Source: Lachnospiraceae bacterium (GTDB lineage: Bacteria; Bacillota_A; Clostridia; Lachnospirales; Lachnospiraceae). Taken from it: DNA of 27,600 bases. The position numbers were made by a program, and so were the translations under genes. Numbering within the stretch: position 1 is the first letter of the stretch; each line of letters opens with the position of its first letter. A model generated the notes under the pieces. The model worked only from the letters and a program-made list of their open reading frames with translations, made no database searches and had not been told where the DNA came from. This document shows, one piece after another, positions 24,501 to 27,600 of the stretch. The stretch lies in assembly GCA_900764695.1 (NCBI GenBank), contig CAAFOY010000003.1, positions 1 through 27,600 of the forward strand, in the 5' to 3' direction.

Positions 24501-24886
24501 GTAAAGTATTTTTTAATTATTACAATTAGTATATCAACATATTGTTTTAACAGCAATACAGTTTACGATTTTTGTCTGCTTTTGTCACATTTATACAATA
24601 ACAATAATAAATAGAAAAATAATAAAAAAGATATATGTTGAAATGTGCTATACTAAAGGAAATATTTTATCAGGATAGTATAAGCGGAATAGAAAAAATT
24701 GCTTATGAAAAAAATAAAGGAAGAAATAGGCAAATGGAGGATGCAGATGCGAGTCAAAAAGTTTTAAAGCAGATTTCTAAATAGTCAGGGAGTAAGTAAT
24801 TTCTATGGAGCAAAAAGTCATAAGCTTATGACAAGGATTATCCATATAATACGAGGAGAGATTAAAATAAGAAGGACGAAATAGTT
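24501..24886 (+). promoter_or_regulatory. 386-bp intergenic region with extended -10 promoter and a perfect palindrome
   Basis: No convincing gene. TGCTATACT (24646-24654) is an extended -10 promoter. Downstream, TATAAGC and GCTTATG (about 24679-24706) form an inverted repeat, and GTCATAAGCTTATGAC (24817-24832) is a perfect 16-base palindrome with the same ATAAGC core, 55 bases before the next start codon. The two may be sites for one regulator. Two tiny frames (starts 24706 and 24734, 20 and 16 residues) lack ribosome sites. Confidence 0.45.
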
Positions 24887-25468
24887 ATGCCTAAAATAAT
24901 TCATAGAACAACGTTGATAATTGCAACATTAACAATACTAACAGTTGCATTATATAATGCGACTTCAATTGATATAATCCTAACTTTTGCAATTACATTA
25001 GGGACAACTTCATATCATTTTATTATGAGATTGCTTGTAGGTTTGATTTTTAATCAGGTTATGAGGAACAGAGCGGATTATACGAAGAGTTGGTATCAGG
25101 TCAGCAATTTTGAAAATAGAATATATAAGAAATTAAATGTGAAGAAATGGAAGAACAGAATGCCTACATATGACTCAAGTTTGTTTGACACTAAAATTCA
25201 TAGTTTGCATGAAATTGTACAGGCTATGTGTCAGGCAGAGTTGGTACATGAAATGATTGTAGTGCTAAGCTTTGTGCCGATTGTGGCAGGAGTTTGGTTT
25301 GGTGAATATCCTGTTTTCGTTATTACATCGATTTTGGCTGCAATGTTTGATTTGATATTTGTAATGATTCAGAGATATAATAGACAAAGAGTTATTAAGT
25401 TGATGAAATACAAAGAAGGAAAAAGCAAAAAAGATGTCAGAGAGGATGACAAAGGAAGAGTGGTATAA
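24887..25468 (+). CDS. CrtO-like (glycosyl-diaponeurosporenoate acyltransferase family) membrane protein
   Basis: 193 residues with two N-terminal membrane helices (about 8-28 and 28-58) and two near 121-165. Conserved features of the family remembered as glycosyl-4,4'-diaponeurosporenoate acyltransferase are visible: IYKKLNVKKWKNRMP (79-93), CQAELVHE (115-122) and the end motif RYNRQR (163-168). The named activity belongs to staphyloxanthin synthesis in Staphylococcus aureus. No carotenoid genes are nearby and none are expected in this kind of anaerobe, so the real substrate is probably another lipid or glycolipid. Its last 35 bases overlap the DUF4186 gene in another frame. Confidence 0.78.
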   Translation: MPKIIHRTTLIIATLTILTVALYNATSIDIILTFAITLGTTSYHFIMRLLVGLIFNQVMRNRADYTKSWYQVSNFENRIYKKLNVKKWKNRMPTYDSSLFDTKIHSLHEIVQAMCQAELVHEMIVVLSFVPIVAGVWFGEYPVFVITSILAAMFDLIFVMIQRYNRQRVIKLMKYKEGKSKKDVREDDKGRVV

Positions 25469-25811
25469 TCAATTATTTCTGGGACTTGGAAGGTCAAAGT
25501 TTCGTAGCAGTTTTCATTTGAAACAGAAGGATATTGATTATATAAATGAAAAAGGTTTGGATACTATAAGAGAACATGCCAGAGAGTTTATTGCAAAAAG
25601 AGAAGCACCGGCGGTTATTCCAAATGACGGAAAACAGACACCAATGAAAGGACATCCGGTTTTTGTGGCACAGCACGCAACGGCAACATGTTGCAGAGAG
25701 TGCATTAGAAAGTGGCACAAAATACAACCTGGAAGAGAGCTAAGCCGGATACAACAGGAATATTTGGTGGATGTGATAATGACGTGGATTGAGAAGGAAA
25801 TAACCAACTAG
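25434..25811 (+). CDS. DUF4186 protein
   Basis: 125 residues, soluble. It matches DUF4186 by EEWYNQLFLGLGRSKFRSSFHLKQKDIDYI at the front and HATATCCRECIRKWHKI (about 81-97) with three cysteines and two histidines that may bind a metal or form a redox centre. Function of the family is unknown. The start is ambiguous: ATG at 25434 has AAGGA about 13 bases upstream, ATG at 25446 has a purine run touching it. It overlaps the membrane-protein gene, implying co-translation. Confidence 0.82.
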   Translation: MSERMTKEEWYNQLFLGLGRSKFRSSFHLKQKDIDYINEKGLDTIREHAREFIAKREAPAVIPNDGKQTPMKGHPVFVAQHATATCCRECIRKWHKIQPGRELSRIQQEYLVDVIMTWIEKEITN

Positions 25812-25889
25812 GTTATGCCCTAATGAATATAAGACAGGATTTAAAGCAGTAGAAAAGTCTGATAACTATAAGAAATGGAGATGTTATTT

Positions 25890-26807
25890 ATGGAGGTAAA
25901 AGAGTGGTCATATGAAGAATATCCATCTTTTGATGAGCCAATTGATGGAGTGGAAAGAATACCAACTACAGGGGACGAGAAGGGTGCATACATATTTTCT
26001 AATGTTGAATATGCACACGTAGATGGAATAACATTGCATTTGCAAATTATTGTTCCCAGAACAAGAAATACAACAGATAGTGATGAAACATATCCTTGTA
26101 TAGTTTATGTTCAGGGTTCAGCATGGTTGAAGCAGAATATTAATTCCAAACTTGGTGTGCTTTCAAGATTAGCTGAAAAAGGTTATGTAATAGCAGTTGT
26201 TGAGTATCGTCATTCAGGCATTGCACCTTTTCCAGCACAGGCGATAGACACAAGAAATGCCATAAGATTTATGAAAATTCATGCCAGTGAATACAAGGCA
26301 GATGCAACCAAGATGTTTGTTGCAGGGGATTCTTCAGGAGGACATTCTGCATTTTTTTCACAGCTTATCAAGGAAGATTCTAATGAAAACATTTATCCTG
26401 AAGCAGATGCAAATGTTAAGGGAATTATTTCAATGTATGGTGCATTAAGCATAATGTTTGAAGACGGAATGCCTAGTACATTGAATCATCATCAGCCTGA
26501 TAGTCCGGAAGGAATGGAAATGGGTGGTGTTGATTTGCGTAATAATCCTGATTTGTGTAGAAAAATGTCAGTTGAGTGTAATATAAATGAGGACACACCA
26601 TTGCCTCCAATACTTATGTTCCATGGAACAAAGGATCGCACAGTCAACCCTAAAATTAGCGTCGTTGTATACAAGCTATTAAAGAAATACAATAAAAATG
26701 TGAAGTTATATATGCTTGAAGGTGCGGACCACGGCGGAAGTGAGTTTTTTACAGAAAGAATTTTGGATATTATTGAGGAGTTTATACAGTCAAATATATC
26801 TGATTAA
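25890..26807 (+). CDS. Alpha/beta-hydrolase (carboxylesterase, BD-FAE/acetyl-esterase type)
   Basis: 305 residues from the ATG at 25890, which has GGAG nine bases upstream. An ATG five codons earlier (25875) overlaps that site and is less likely. The catalytic triad is visible: Ser148 in AGDSSGG, Asp249 in HGTKDRTV and His281 in GADHGG. The oxyanion-hole segment is VYVQGSAW (72-79) where many relatives have HGGG. No signal peptide, so it is cytoplasmic. It may deacylate sugar esters or other small esters; substrate unknown. A separate gene with about 80 bases to the DUF4186 gene and no clear terminator between. Confidence 0.9.
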   Translation: MEVKEWSYEEYPSFDEPIDGVERIPTTGDEKGAYIFSNVEYAHVDGITLHLQIIVPRTRNTTDSDETYPCIVYVQGSAWLKQNINSKLGVLSRLAEKGYVIAVVEYRHSGIAPFPAQAIDTRNAIRFMKIHASEYKADATKMFVAGDSSGGHSAFFSQLIKEDSNENIYPEADANVKGIISMYGALSIMFEDGMPSTLNHHQPDSPEGMEMGGVDLRNNPDLCRKMSVECNINEDTPLPPILMFHGTKDRTVNPKISVVVYKLLKKYNKNVKLYMLEGADHGGSEFFTERILDIIEEFIQSNISD

Positions 26808-26914
26808 AAACTTACAAATTTTGCAATGATGAGTAAAATAATCAGGTTGTAATCAGACTTTTGGTGTTTTGATGTACTAATCAATATATTAATAGAATCA
26901 GATGGAGACAGATT

Positions 26915-27325
26915 ATGGTAAAGAAAATAGTAAAAGGAAAACAGATTTTTGCGAGAAAAGCGCAGCCTGCTACAAAAGCGGACAAACAGGTTGTAACTGA
27001 TTTAATGGATACATTAAGAGAAAACAGAGAAATTTGTGTAGGCATGGCGGCCAATATGATTGGAGTAAATAAATCCATTATTGTTGTGGCAGCAGGACCG
27101 TTTCAGTTTGCAATGGTTAATCCTGTGATTACTAAAAAATCAGGAGAGTACACTACAGAAGAGGGCTGTCTTTCAGTGGATGGAGTTCGTAATTGCATAA
27201 GATACGAAGAAATAGAAGTGGATTATTTGAATGAAAATTTTGAGCCGAAAAACGGCAAGTTCAGTGGTTATACAGCCCAGATTATACAACATGAAGTGGA
27301 CCACTGTAATGGAGTGGAGATATAA
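26915..27325 (+). CDS. Peptide deformylase-like protein with Gln-to-Met change in the active site
   Basis: 136 residues. Deformylase motif 2 (EGCLS, Cys85) and motif 3 (QHEVDH, His126, Glu127, His130) are intact, giving all zinc ligands and the catalytic Glu. Motif 1, normally GxGLAAxQxG, reads GMAANMIG here, so the Gln that stabilises the transition state is Met48. It is also shorter than typical housekeeping deformylases. It may be a low-activity or divergent enzyme, with the main def gene elsewhere. A GGAGAC sequence about eight bases upstream is the ribosome site. The stop is followed at once by a methyltransferase remnant. Confidence 0.85.
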   Translation: MVKKIVKGKQIFARKAQPATKADKQVVTDLMDTLRENREICVGMAANMIGVNKSIIVVAAGPFQFAMVNPVITKKSGEYTTEEGCLSVDGVRNCIRYEEIEVDYLNENFEPKNGKFSGYTAQIIQHEVDHCNGVEI

Positions 27326-27525
27326 AATATGCAGGATGTGGACCGGCTCCAATGATTTCATTGTTATCAGAAAAATATCCAAACCGACATTACACAGGTC
27401 TTGATTTAACACTTGTAATGATAGAACAGGCGAAGAAGAAAAATATTCCGAATGTTGATTTTGTGGTAGGGGATTGTGAAAAAAATCCTTTATGTATACA
27501 GGTTTGCAAGCCTTGTATATCATAA
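27313..27525 (+). pseudogene. Truncated class I SAM-dependent methyltransferase fragment
   Basis: A frame without a start codon, opened only by the stop at 27307, encodes YAGCGPAPMISLLSEKYP (motif I, SAM-binding glycine loop), TGLDLTLVMIEQAKKKN (motif II acidic Asp) and VDFVVGDCEKNP (motif III). The N-terminal part and the whole substrate-binding half are missing. The last 15 or so codons lie in the left part of the terminator at 27480, so the gene was cut there by a deletion. It overlaps the end of the deformylase-like gene by a few bases. Confidence 0.75.
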
Positions 27526-27536
27526 AGGATTTTTTA
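27480..27536 (+). terminator. Strong intrinsic terminator closing the deformylase/methyltransferase remnant
   Basis: AAAAAATCCTTTATG (27480-27494) pairs perfectly with CATAAAGGATTTTTT (27521-27535). The inner sequence ATACAGG/CCTTGTAT extends the stem with one bulge. It is nearly symmetric, so it can work on both strands. Confidence 0.9.
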
Positions 27537-27537
27537 G

Positions 27538-27580
27538 TAATGATATATTGAAAAATTATATTTTATTAAATATATCATTA
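27538..27580. repeat. Perfect 12-bp AT-only-arm inverted repeat near the right edge
   Basis: TAATGATATATT (27538-27549) and AATATATCATTA (27569-27580) with a 19-base spacer, directly after the terminator. It could be an operator for a gene outside the window. Nothing else is visible to the window end. Confidence 0.5.
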
Positions 27581-27600
27581 GATCATCAAAGTCTCAAAAA

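Noticed and set aside
24706..24785. Two tiny ORFs (20 and 16 residues) as small proteins
   Set aside because: No proper ribosome sites and ordinary AT-rich composition; cannot be supported.

Overview
The window is AT-rich DNA whose genes look like those of an anaerobic Firmicute. Lachnospiraceae is the most likely family. This is an inference from the gene families (lysine-rich Fn3/Ig domains on secreted enzymes, YesMN-type two-component control of a sugar ABC transporter, a Gx transporter/NusG-II/ApbE trio, DUF4186), from the AGGAGG-type ribosome sites and from the codon bias. No rRNA, tRNA, CRISPR array, insertion sequence or integrase was seen.

Layout. (1) 1-2690: a short uncertain ORF, then a minus-strand operon of a TAXI-type solute-binding lipoprotein, a GltS-type sodium/glutamate symporter and a 68-residue protein with a duplicated motif. 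(2) 2800-5912: a secreted Amidase_3 cell-wall amidase, then amtB and a PII protein for ammonium uptake. (3) 6000-17976: a beta-1,3-glucan (laminarin/callose-like) utilisation locus. It has a 1657-residue secreted GH81 endoglucanase, a YesM/YesN sensor kinase and response regulator, and a CUT1 ABC transporter (lipoprotein plus two permeases; no ATPase). Three promoters in this locus carry the same element of about 40 bp abutting the -35 box, which is strong internal evidence for one regulon, probably controlled by the YesN-like regulator encoded there. (4) 18028-19063: a MerR-type regulator with two C-terminal membrane helices, behind a textbook 19-bp-spacer MerR promoter, overlapping a YbjQ-family gene. 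(5) 19064-20768: an intergenic stretch with a tryptophan-rich ORF remnant and several hairpins, then a MATE transporter. (6) 20830-22280: a two-gene module of an XRE-DUF3990 fusion and an unrecognised partner, behind a promoter built from two copies of a palindromic 34-bp operator. It resembles a toxin-antitoxin or defence module. (7) 22417-24376: ApbE flavin transferase, NusG-II (EetA-like) and Gx transporter (EetB-like), an extracellular flavinylation/electron-transfer type trio. (8) 24887-27600: a CrtO-acyltransferase-like membrane protein overlapping a DUF4186 gene, an alpha/beta hydrolase, a peptide-deformylase-like protein lacking the usual active-site Gln, and a methyltransferase fragment that runs into a strong terminator.

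How they work together. In the glucan locus the GH81 enzyme would cut beta-1,3-glucan outside the cell, the sensor kinase would detect a product directly or through the transporter, and the regulator would activate enzyme, regulator and transporter promoters. The CUT1 transporter would import the oligosaccharides using an ATPase encoded elsewhere. The strongest leads for undescribed biology are the three-copy promoter element, the TAXI-GltS-small protein operon and the XRE-DUF3990 module. Family assignments are from memory of motifs; no database search was possible.
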